Below, piece by piece: positions 36,108-44,049 of a stretch of 64,000 nucleotides of DNA. The translations under genes and the position numbers were made by a program. Under the pieces are notes generated by a model. It did no database searches and was not told the origin of the DNA. It was given only the letters and a program-made list of their open reading frames with translations. The first letter of the stretch is position 1. Every line of letters starts with the position of its first letter. Source of the DNA: JAHEFT01 sp963766195 (GTDB lineage Bacteria > Pseudomonadota > Gammaproteobacteria > Xanthomonadales > SZUA-36); assembly GCA_963766195.1 (NCBI GenBank), contig CAVXYY010000001.1, forward strand, positions 124,001-188,000, written 5' to 3'.

Positions 36108-37625
36108 ATGGATACCACGGTGCTCAACGCCGCCCTGGAAGGCCTCGGCCTGGTGTTGTCCTGGCCCTACATCCTGTATCCCGTGGCAGGCACTCTGTTG
36201 GCAATGGTGTTCTCGGCCAGCCCGGGCCTGAATAGCTCCAGCCTGATGGCGCTGGCCATCCCGGTGACCTACGCCTGGGATCCGCTGGCCGTGATGCTGC
36301 TATTTGGTGCTTTCGTCGGTGGTGCGACTTTCATGGGCTCGGTAACCGCCATCCTGTTCAATATACCGGGCAAGACGCAAAACGTTGTGACCCTGCTGGA
36401 TGGTTATCCGATGACGGCCCGGGGAGAAGCAAAAACCGCGATTGGCTGTGCCGCTGCGTCTTCCGCGCTTGGCTCTACCGTGGGCATATTTATCCTGATA
36501 GCGCTGATACCGCTGATGCGAACGGCAGCAGTGGCCCTGGGTCCCCCGGAGTACCTGATGCTGGCCATCTGGGGTTTGACCATGCTGGCTGCCCTGGCTG
36601 GCAATTCCCTGATAAAGGGCCTGGCCGCTGCCGGCATTGGGATGGCGCTGGCGATGATTGGATATGATCCGCGCACGGCCGAGCAGCGTTTCACTTTCGG
36701 GCTGGACTACCTGCACGATGGCCTCAGCCTGGTGCCGGTATTCCTGGGGCTTTTCGCCCTGGCTGAAGTCATCGACCTGATTGTCAGCCGCCGAGAGACG
36801 CTTTCAGGAAAATTGAAGGGCCAGGAACTTGGCGGCAGTGTCACCGAAGGTGTGCTTTCGGTGTTCCGGCATTTTGGCCTGTTTCTGCGCAGCTCGGCCA
36901 TCGGCACCGTGATTGGCGCCATTCCGGGAATCGGGGGCTCAGTTGCAGGGTTTATTGCCTATGGCCATGCCAGCCAGACGGCCAGCGATCGCTCGCAATT
37001 TGGTCACGGCGACATTCGCGGTGTGCTGGCGCCTGAAGCGGCTATTGATGCCAAGGATGGTGGCGCGCTGATACCAACACTGGCCCTGGGCATACCCGGC
37101 GGCACCGGCACGGCCGTCCTGCTGGGCGCCCTGACGCTGCACGGCCTGAGCCCCGGCCGCGAAATGCTTACCGATAACCTGGTACTGGTTTTTGCGCTGA
37201 TCTGGGCTTTGTTCCTTTCAAACTGGATGACATCGTTGCTGGGCCTGGCATTGGTTCACCCGATGGCCCGGCTAAGCACCATCCGCACTACCCGGCTGAT
37301 CCCGGTAATCCTGGTGCTGGCCGTCCTGGGTGCTTTGCAATTCCGGGGCATGATTGCCGACGTGGTCTGTGCTGTGCTGTTCGGCCTGCTCGGCTACGTG
37401 ATGAAACGCCTGCAATGGTCACGAATTCCGTTGGTCATAGCCCTGGCGCTGACACCTCTGTTTGAGACCAACCTGCACCTGACCTTGCGGCTGCAGGAAC
37501 TGGGACGAATTGATTTCTGGTCACGACCGGTGGTGATCGGGCTCGCGGTGCTCACGCTCGCTAATCTGTTTTTGCCTGCCCTTTTATCACGGCTCAAATC
37601 GCTTCGTGGAAACCAGCGTCGATGA
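36108..37625 (+). CDS. tctA: Tripartite tricarboxylate transporter large membrane subunit TctA
   Basis: 505 residues, about 12 membrane helices. TctA signatures are clear: VFSASPGLNSSSLMALAIPVT, GATFMGSVTAILFNIPGKTQNVVTLLDGYPM, IGAIPGIGGSVAGFIAYGHA, ALIPTLALGIPGGTGTAVLLGAL. It is the inner-membrane channel subunit, driven by ion gradients rather than ATP. It overlaps tctB by four bases (ATGA). Confidence 0.94.
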   Translation: MDTTVLNAALEGLGLVLSWPYILYPVAGTLLAMVFSASPGLNSSSLMALAIPVTYAWDPLAVMLLFGAFVGGATFMGSVTAILFNIPGKTQNVVTLLDGYPMTARGEAKTAIGCAAASSALGSTVGIFILIALIPLMRTAAVALGPPEYLMLAIWGLTMLAALAGNSLIKGLAAAGIGMALAMIGYDPRTAEQRFTFGLDYLHDGLSLVPVFLGLFALAEVIDLIVSRRETLSGKLKGQELGGSVTEGVLSVFRHFGLFLRSSAIGTVIGAIPGIGGSVAGFIAYGHASQTASDRSQFGHGDIRGVLAPEAAIDAKDGGALIPTLALGIPGGTGTAVLLGALTLHGLSPGREMLTDNLVLVFALIWALFLSNWMTSLLGLALVHPMARLSTIRTTRLIPVILVLAVLGALQFRGMIADVVCAVLFGLLGYVMKRLQWSRIPLVIALALTPLFETNLHLTLRLQELGRIDFWSRPVVIGLAVLTLANLFLPALLSRLKSLRGNQRR

Positions 37626-38098
37626 GTATGCCTGAAAACAGAAAGTTCAAAGACCTGATCCCACCCGGCAGTTGGTTGACCCTCTTATTTACTACATTGG
37701 TATTGCTGATGCTGTGGGCTTCTTCAGGCCTGAGCAAGACCTCCGCATGGATTCCCCGGTTGGTGCTCTGCGTCACCCTGGTATGCCTGTTGCTGCAGTT
37801 GGCCTGGGAGTTGAAATCTGCCTGGACTGGGTTTCCTGAAGCCCGGGAACCGGAGGCTAATGGTCTTCATGGGCGCATTTTGGCTGCTTTCGCCTGGTTG
37901 GTGTCGTTGTTGCTGTTGACCTGGTTGTTCGGCATTGCGCCGGCAAGTGCCTTTTTTTGCCTGGGTTGGATGCGCTGGCATGCCGGCGAAAACTGGATGG
38001 TAAGCCTGGTTTTTTCGGCTGGGCTGGGGCTTGCATTGTGGGTGATTTTCTCTGTATTGCTCGCTGTAGACTTGTATCCCGGCGTTCTGGGATCGTGA
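37622..38098 (+). CDS. tctB: Tripartite tricarboxylate transporter small membrane subunit TctB
   Basis: 158 residues with four predicted membrane helices (about 18-37, 43-62, 85-110 and 128-150), the TctB layout. LRFPG-type text is absent, but size, helices and position after tctA are diagnostic. It completes the receptor-TctC-TctA-TctB operon and ends 14 bases before the convergent ATP-grasp gene. Confidence 0.85.
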   Translation: MSMPENRKFKDLIPPGSWLTLLFTTLVLLMLWASSGLSKTSAWIPRLVLCVTLVCLLLQLAWELKSAWTGFPEAREPEANGLHGRILAAFAWLVSLLLLTWLFGIAPASAFFCLGWMRWHAGENWMVSLVFSAGLGLALWVIFSVLLAVDLYPGVLGS

Positions 38099-38112
38099 GT
38101 CTGGAATTGCGT

Positions 38113-39408
38113 TTATGATGCGCGCCGCCGGACGGCCTCGAGCAAGGTGCGAATAATGCGGACCAGTGGCGGAAGGGGATCTGATAAGTAGCCACGGTTC
38201 AAGGGGCTGGTGACGCGTGGCCTGCGGCTGAAATACTCTGCCTTTAAGTCACGCAACAACTGCGGAATGGAGTCCACTTCACAGGCGATTGCAGGATTTT
38301 CAGCGCTTTTGAACCGTGTCCGCAGCCAGGTTTTTCCCTGGTCCAGGCATTGGCCAAGCAGGTGCAGGATGTCCCACAACGGATCCAGAAGCAATACGCC
38401 TTCGGGAAAAGATGGAATATCACCTGCCGGTCGCCCTTGAGCCAGCCTTAAATAGATCAGGGGTTCGTTGATGCCCATCTCGGTCCGGTACCACAGGTTG
38501 TGGCCAAAACGCGGATTGATTTCCATCAGCCTGGGTGTCCCGTCACGTTCGTCCACGATGGTCTGCACGGTAAGGGCGCCCCAGACGCCCAGTTCTCTCA
38601 CCAGCGCATGAACCTCCCCGGCAAATGGGACATCCCGGGTGGTCTCAACCGCCGCACAGGGCGTGCGGATGCCGATTCGCCGGGTGCGCTGAACCCGGGG
38701 TGAGAATAGCGACACGACCTCGAACGCTGGACTCACGACCAGGTAGTAGTTCCGCTTGGTTTGCGCCGGTACGAATTCCTGGAGCAGGGGCCTCTCCTGA
38801 ATGCTGTTCAGCCGTGTGAATATTTCTTCAAGCTCAACAAGGTCATTCGCCACGAAGATGTTCGCGCCGTGTGCATTGCAGCGCGGTTTCAGCACCCAGG
38901 GCGCAGCCAGCCCCTCCGCGGCCGAGCGCAGTTCCTCGCGATTTGAAGGCGTATGACTCAGGGGAGTTGGAAAGCCGACCACATGGGCTGCCTGAAGCGT
39001 CAGACTCTTGTCCAGGATGCGGGTGACCGCGGAATATTCGGGCGTCACTGTGTTTATGCCCTGGCGGCTGAACCGTTCCTTGTTTTTGGCAAAAATGAAC
39101 ACTTCTGCGTCATAGGAGGGGAAAATGGTGTCAATGTTCTCCGTGCGGCAAATCTGTTCGATACGCTGGACATACGCCTCTTCAGCGGGTGTGTTATCCG
39201 GCTCGATCCGTCCGGCCCGCCAATCCGCTGAGCAATCGGGTACCGTGTAGCGTTTGCTGACGTGCCGGGACCAGGCCGAAATTCCGGCCCAGCGCCTGAA
39301 CAGGTTGCCTTCATCCACCGTGATGACTATGCGCCTGGCCTCGTGTCGAAGGCAGCACAGAATCAGGTAGGGCTGTTCCTCCCGTGTATTGGTAATGAGC
39401 AGGTTCAA
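38113..39408 (-). CDS. ATP-grasp enzyme, carbamoyl-phosphate-synthase-like ligase of unknown substrate
   Basis: 431 residues. N-terminal Rossmann-like pre-ATP domain (MNLLITNTREEQPYLILCCL, about 1-110). ATP-grasp domain (about 125-330) with RILDKSLTLQAAHVVGFPTP, WVLKPRCNAHGANIFVAND and LQEFVPAQTKRNYYLV. The metal-binding end is RLMEINPRFGHNLWYR (Glu and Asn ligands). The C-terminal about 100 residues are helical and specific. ATP-grasp ligases join a carboxylate to an amine or thiol through an acyl phosphate. The 5' end overlaps the upstream bicupin gene by four bases, so the two act together; the product is unknown. Confidence 0.85.
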   Translation of the reverse strand: MNLLITNTREEQPYLILCCLRHEARRIVITVDEGNLFRRWAGISAWSRHVSKRYTVPDCSADWRAGRIEPDNTPAEEAYVQRIEQICRTENIDTIFPSYDAEVFIFAKNKERFSRQGINTVTPEYSAVTRILDKSLTLQAAHVVGFPTPLSHTPSNREELRSAAEGLAAPWVLKPRCNAHGANIFVANDLVELEEIFTRLNSIQERPLLQEFVPAQTKRNYYLVVSPAFEVVSLFSPRVQRTRRIGIRTPCAAVETTRDVPFAGEVHALVRELGVWGALTVQTIVDERDGTPRLMEINPRFGHNLWYRTEMGINEPLIYLRLAQGRPAGDIPSFPEGVLLLDPLWDILHLLGQCLDQGKTWLRTRFKSAENPAIACEVDSIPQLLRDLKAEYFSRRPRVTSPLNRGYLSDPLPPLVRIIRTLLEAVRRRAS

Positions 39409-40565
39409 TGGCGCTCTGCTTTTGCTGCTTCCGTTTCAATAGCCCTGTTCCACGCGTCCCTGACCTCGATGATGTCCACTTCGAGTTGGTCGCTGAATCG
39501 CAGACCGATATTTCTGACGAAGTTGGGGGTATTTATGGCCAGGTATCGGGCGGGTGTTAAGCCGGTGTTGAGGTGTTGGTGATACCAGAACATAGGCGGG
39601 ACGAAGAGCGTGCCGGCTTTCCAGTCTACCTGCACATGATCCTCAAATGCACCTTCCGGCCAGGTCAGTGAAAAACCGGTACCGGACAGAAACAATATGA
39701 AAGCATCACTGGAATGCCGGTGCGCCTTACTGTATCGATTCGGCGGCATCTCGGAGACGTGCAGGCTCAGCATGCTGTTGCCGGCCATCAACCAACGCAT
39801 GGTCGTAGTGCCCTCGCCCCGATAGTCCCAGGGCCGGGTTTCTGTATGCCGGACATCATCGACAAAATTGCTGTGGTTCGTCAGTTCATCCCGTGGCTCA
39901 ACCCGTTCGAAATAATCTGCAGCTCCGTCGTAACGGTCAGTGAACGCAAAGGGGCTCTGGGTGATGAATTCCTCGCTGCCCATGGAATTCAATACGAGCG
40001 GAAAGCTGCTGACCACCAACATCCTGGCGGGCTCGCCGCTCCCGCTGAAATGCTGGTGACGAACATTCAGTGGCACCGAGAACAGGTCTCCCTGCTGCCA
40101 GTCAACGCGCTGTTCCGGTTTGCCTTCCTGTTGCAGAATGGTGTAGCCACTGCCGGTTAAAAGGTAGATGCCCTGCTCATAAAAGTTGCGTTGGCTGATG
40201 GAATTTCCATTTGCAGGGATTTCAATAATGCGCCCGTCCGTGATCTGATAATCGGCAAACCGCAGGTAGAGGCCGGTGACCCCGGTTCCCAGTTGAGGCC
40301 AGGGGCGCAAGGCGGCGTGCTCGATATCTTCGATTACCATACCTTTGTGAATCGGAATTTCCCGCTCAGACCGCGCCAGCCAGGCTTCGTAAGGCGATTC
40401 GTTCGGTAACTCGCGAACAATGGTCGGCCCGAGTACTTCCACCCCTTTCACATAGGCGAAAAGCTCAAAAAACGCTTTTCGGGCCAGGCCCGTTTGCAAC
40501 AGGGCAACGGTTGCTGTGGCCAACAGGAGCAGCGTGGTGAGGAATATCAGAATTTTTTTTGCCAT
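39405..40565 (-). CDS. Membrane-anchored bicupin protein
   Basis: 386 residues: one N-terminal transmembrane helix (ILIFLTTLLLLATATVALL, about 5-24), then two cupin domains. Cupin 1 (about 130-215) has YLLTGSGYTILQQEG and QGDLFSVPLNVRHQHF. Cupin 2 (about 260-350) has KAHRHSSDAFILFLSGTG and AGTLFVPPMFWYHQH, with several His that could hold a metal. The layout resembles gentisate dioxygenase-like bicupins but with a membrane anchor, so it is probably periplasmic. Overlaps the ATP-grasp gene downstream. Function unknown: a dioxygenase, isomerase or sensor are all possible. Confidence 0.75.
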   Translation of the reverse strand: MAKKILIFLTTLLLLATATVALLQTGLARKAFFELFAYVKGVEVLGPTIVRELPNESPYEAWLARSEREIPIHKGMVIEDIEHAALRPWPQLGTGVTGLYLRFADYQITDGRIIEIPANGNSISQRNFYEQGIYLLTGSGYTILQQEGKPEQRVDWQQGDLFSVPLNVRHQHFSGSGEPARMLVVSSFPLVLNSMGSEEFITQSPFAFTDRYDGAADYFERVEPRDELTNHSNFVDDVRHTETRPWDYRGEGTTTMRWLMAGNSMLSLHVSEMPPNRYSKAHRHSSDAFILFLSGTGFSLTWPEGAFEDHVQVDWKAGTLFVPPMFWYHQHLNTGLTPARYLAINTPNFVRNIGLRFSDQLEVDIIEVRDAWNRAIETEAAKAERH

Positions 40566-40677
40566 CGGCAGCCGTTACGGATAACTCGCTGCCATGATAA
40601 CGGTATTCAGTTCAGTTGGCGTGTCTCGCCTTAAGAAAAGATGAGTTTTCGCAAGAACCGCTGTATCGTCAACAGCC

Positions 40678-41913
40678 ATGCGATTCTGCCATGTCACAAC
40701 GTTCTACCCACCCTATAATTTTGGCGGTGACGGCATCCTGGTGCAGCAGATTTGCGAGGGGTTGGCGCGCCGGGGACATGAGGTCGATGTGGTGCACTGC
40801 GTGGACGCCTACCACTTGAAAGGCGGACCCGCAACGCAGACAGTTGCGGATCCGCCGAATATCCGCCGGCATGCTCTGCGCAGTGGCCTCGGATTGCTGT
40901 CGCCGTTGATTACACAGCAAACCGGCCGGCCCGGGCTCAAGTACGACAAACTGGAGCAAATCCTGTCACAGCGCTACGACGTCGTACATTTTCACAACAT
41001 CTCGCTTGTCGGCGGCCCGGGCGTATTGCGGATGAGCCGCGCCCCGGTCACTTTGTACACGGCCCACGACCATTGGCTGGTTTGCCCCGCCCATGTATTG
41101 TGGAAATACCGCAATCGCCCCTGTGACCGCCCCCAGTGTTTCAGTTGTTCTATCAGGAGCGGTATTCCACCCCAGTTATGGCGATATTCAACGTTGCTGG
41201 AGCGCTGCCTCGAACACGTGGACGCCTTGCTGGTGCCCAGCCGGTTTACGGCGGATAAACTTCGCGAAGCGGGGATCAGCCGGCCCATCGAATTACTCAA
41301 CTCTTTTTCCAGGCTGGTACCGGGTGATGGCAGTGCCGAACCCGGTTTTCGATCCGGCAAACCTCTTTTCGTTTATGCAGGCCGCCTTGAATCGTCCAAG
41401 GGACTGGAGCACCTGCTTGAAACGTTCTCCCTGCGGCCAGGCTACGATTTATGCATTGCCGGTGAAGGTTCGCTGGCTGCCGGATTAAAAGCCCGGTACG
41501 CCGATGACGCGCATATTCGTTTTCTTGGCACCCTGGCGCCCAGCCATTTGGCCGCCTTGTTTCGCGAAGCCGATGCAGTAGTCAGCCCCACCTGGGGGCC
41601 GGAAGCTTTTCCATTGGTCAATATCGAGGCCATGGCCTGCGGTACCCCGGTCATCGGCCGTCGAAGCGGCGGCAGCGTGGAAGCCATCGAACGCACCGGC
41701 GGGGGACTCAGCTACAATGAGCCGCACGAATTGCTACCCCTGCTGGACCGGATTGCCAATAATCCTGACCTCAGGAGCGATCTGGCGGCCAAGGCCATCG
41801 CGGGGTTCGGGGATTACTATTCAGAAGCGCGCTGGATGGAACACTATTTGACAGTGATCGAAAGAATCAATGGGTTAAAATCCGGTTGCGATCAAAATCG
41901 CTCCTGCACCTGA
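40678..41913 (+). CDS. Glycosyltransferase family 4
   Basis: 411 residues in GT-B fold. N-terminal acceptor domain MRFCHVTTFYPPYNFGGDGI and YTAHDHWLVCPAHVLWKYRNR (a Cys cluster CDRPQCFSCSIRSG follows, common in this subfamily). The nucleotide-sugar domain has LFVYAGRLESSKGLEHLLE and the catalytic-site segment SPTWGPEAFPLVNIEAMACGTPVIGRRSGG (EX7E motif). It retains donor configuration. Divergent from the bicupin gene across 112 bases. No good ribosome site. Confidence 0.9.
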   Translation: MRFCHVTTFYPPYNFGGDGILVQQICEGLARRGHEVDVVHCVDAYHLKGGPATQTVADPPNIRRHALRSGLGLLSPLITQQTGRPGLKYDKLEQILSQRYDVVHFHNISLVGGPGVLRMSRAPVTLYTAHDHWLVCPAHVLWKYRNRPCDRPQCFSCSIRSGIPPQLWRYSTLLERCLEHVDALLVPSRFTADKLREAGISRPIELLNSFSRLVPGDGSAEPGFRSGKPLFVYAGRLESSKGLEHLLETFSLRPGYDLCIAGEGSLAAGLKARYADDAHIRFLGTLAPSHLAALFREADAVVSPTWGPEAFPLVNIEAMACGTPVIGRRSGGSVEAIERTGGGLSYNEPHELLPLLDRIANNPDLRSDLAAKAIAGFGDYYSEARWMEHYLTVIERINGLKSGCDQNRSCT

Positions 41914-41980
41914 GCGCTTTACAGAGTATCGGTTGGGGTGTGATGCCCTGGTCAGCAGCCAGTCAATGAGAGTCGATAAA

Positions 41981-42394
41981 ATGCTTTGGGTAAAGACCTT
42001 TCACATTCTGTTTGTCATGTCCTGGATGGCTGGAATTTTTTACCTGCCCAGAATCTTCGTTCATTTTGTCGAGGGGCAAGCGGCCGGCGAGCAGGTTGAC
42101 CGCCTGGCTATCATGGCGCGAAAGCTCTATGTGTTCATGACGGTTATGATGGTTTTCGCACTGGTCAGCGGCATGGTCCTTTGGCTCGTGTACGGCTTTG
42201 CCGGCGGATGGCTGCATGTAAAGCTGTTGTTCGTCGCGCTGTTAGTGGTCTATCACTTTTGGGCACGCGCCAGGATGAAGGAGATGCAGGCAGGGCGCCT
42301 GGATCACGGTGGCATCTATTATCGCTGGGCCAACGAAATTCCACTTGCATTGACCATCGTGATCCTGGTGATGGTGGTGGTGAAGCCCCTGTGA
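41981..42394 (+). CDS. hemJ: HemJ-like protoporphyrinogen IX oxidase (CopD superfamily)
   Basis: 137 residues from ATG 41981, preceded by GAGAG at eight bases; ATG 41966 is possible. Four membrane helices. HemJ signatures are present: MLWVKTFHILFVMSWMAGIFYLPRIFVHFVE (His10 and Arg conserved), ARKLYVFM, GWLHVKLLFVALLVVYH, YYRWANEIP and a final VVKPL. HemJ oxidises protoporphyrinogen IX to protoporphyrin IX in heme synthesis, in bacteria lacking HemG and HemY. The adjacent flavin/FeS photolyase is not metabolically tied to it. Confidence 0.85.
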   Translation: MLWVKTFHILFVMSWMAGIFYLPRIFVHFVEGQAAGEQVDRLAIMARKLYVFMTVMMVFALVSGMVLWLVYGFAGGWLHVKLLFVALLVVYHFWARARMKEMQAGRLDHGGIYYRWANEIPLALTIVILVMVVVKPL

Positions 42395-42455
42395 GTAACA
42401 GTAAGGCCCTGTGGGCCAATAAAGGTACACAACGGCCATTGGCGGCATTGATGGA

Positions 42456-43997
42456 ATGAGTACATTACGCCTGGTCCTGGGCGATCAGCTGAGCGCATCA
42501 ATCGCGACTTTGTCGGACATCGATAAAGAGGCTGACCGGGTGTTGATGGTAGAAGTTGGTGAGGAGGCCACCTATGTCCGCCACCACCAGCAGAAACTGG
42601 TCCTGGTGCTCTCGGCGATGCGGCATTTTGCGGCTGCGCTGAAAAACGACGGTGTGCAGGTCGACTACGTTCGTATGGACGACAAGGCCAATACGGGCTC
42701 ATTCAGCGGCGAAGTCAATAGGGCGTTGCAACGTTGCCACTATGATCAACTGGTGGTGACTGAGCCGGGGGAATGGCGGGTTCGCGAGATGATGCAGACC
42801 TGGCAGGAAGATTTCGACATACCGGTTGAGATTCGTAACGACGATCGCTTTATATGCTCACTTGCGGAGTTCGCGCAGTGGGCAAAAAACCGTAAAAGCC
42901 TGCGCCTGGAATATTTTTACCGCGCCATGCGACGCAAAACCGGCTGGTTAATGGCCGGTGACAAGCCCGTCGGCGGCAAATGGAATTATGACCAGCAAAA
43001 CCGCAAATCACTGCCCAGGGGCATGACCTGCCCCAGTCGGCTGCGGTTCGAAACCGATGAGATTACGCGGGAGGTCATGCAACTGGTAAAAACGCATTTT
43101 GGTCATCATTTCGGGGACCTGGAATCATTTGGCTGGGCCACCAGGCGAGTGGATGCGCAGCGGGCATTGGAACATTTCATCGCGGAATGCCTGCCGGGCT
43201 TTGGCGATTACCAGGATGCCATGAAAAACGGTGAGGATTTTCTTTTCCATGCCCTTATCTCCCCCTACCTGAATATCGGTCTACTGGACCCTCGCGAGGT
43301 GTGCGAAGCAGCCCTGCAGGCCTTCGAAGATGAGCGGGCTCCGCTGGCCGCGGTCGAAGGCTTTGTAAGACAGGTCGTCGGCTGGCGCGAATACATCCGT
43401 GGGTTTTACTGGCTCCAGATGCCGGGATACGAACGCAGCAATTTCCTGGAGGCGAAAAGGCCGCTGCCGGATTTTTTCTGGACCGCCAAAACCGATATGA
43501 ACTGCCTGCGCCAGACCATTGAGGCAACCCGTCGCAATGCCTACGCACATCATATCCAGCGTTTGATGATCACCGGCAACTTTGCCCTGTTGACCAGCCT
43601 GGCGCCGGCCGAGGTGGAGGCATGGTATTTGCTGGTGTATGTGGATGCCTTCGAGTGGGTCGAGCTACCCAATACGCACGGCATGGCGCTGTTTGCCGAT
43701 GGTGGCTTACTGGCGTCCAAGCCTTATTCGGCATCGGGCGCCTATATTAATCGTATGTCGGACTATTGCCCGGGCTGCCGCTTCAATCCAGACAAGAAGC
43801 TTGGCGAAGGGGCATGCCCATTCAATTATCTTTACTGGTATTTCCTGATCAGCAAGGAGAAGCAGCTCAGATCCAACCCGAGAATGGGGTTGGCCTACCG
43901 AAATCTTTTCAACAAGCCCGAAGCCGAAATTGAGGCTATTGTGCAACAATCTGAGCAATTCCTCGAAAACCTGAACCCAGGTGACGTGCGGCTATGA
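42456..43997 (+). CDS. Iron-sulfur bacterial (6-4) photolyase/cryptochrome (FeS-BCP, PhrB type)
   Basis: 513 residues. The four Cys of the [4Fe-4S] cluster fall at 350 (TDMNC), 438 and 441 (SDYCPGC) and 454 (GEGACPFN), the same numbering as Agrobacterium PhrB. The catalytic-site text NAYAHHIQRLMITGNF carries the His pair, and the FAD cavity includes VVGWREYIRGFYW and DAFEWVELPNTHGM. Prokaryotic (6-4) photolyases use FAD, a ribolumazine antenna and the FeS cluster to repair UV (6-4) photoproducts under blue light. N-terminal antenna domain starts LRLVLGDQLS. It fits a sunlit surface-water habitat. Confidence 0.93.
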   Translation: MSTLRLVLGDQLSASIATLSDIDKEADRVLMVEVGEEATYVRHHQQKLVLVLSAMRHFAAALKNDGVQVDYVRMDDKANTGSFSGEVNRALQRCHYDQLVVTEPGEWRVREMMQTWQEDFDIPVEIRNDDRFICSLAEFAQWAKNRKSLRLEYFYRAMRRKTGWLMAGDKPVGGKWNYDQQNRKSLPRGMTCPSRLRFETDEITREVMQLVKTHFGHHFGDLESFGWATRRVDAQRALEHFIAECLPGFGDYQDAMKNGEDFLFHALISPYLNIGLLDPREVCEAALQAFEDERAPLAAVEGFVRQVVGWREYIRGFYWLQMPGYERSNFLEAKRPLPDFFWTAKTDMNCLRQTIEATRRNAYAHHIQRLMITGNFALLTSLAPAEVEAWYLLVYVDAFEWVELPNTHGMALFADGGLLASKPYSASGAYINRMSDYCPGCRFNPDKKLGEGACPFNYLYWYFLISKEKQLRSNPRMGLAYRNLFNKPEAEIEAIVQQSEQFLENLNPGDVRL

Positions 43998-44049
43998 ACT
44001 TATCCAACCTGCCAGCCCACGTGGCCAAAGTCGCGGGTTTTAGACTAAT

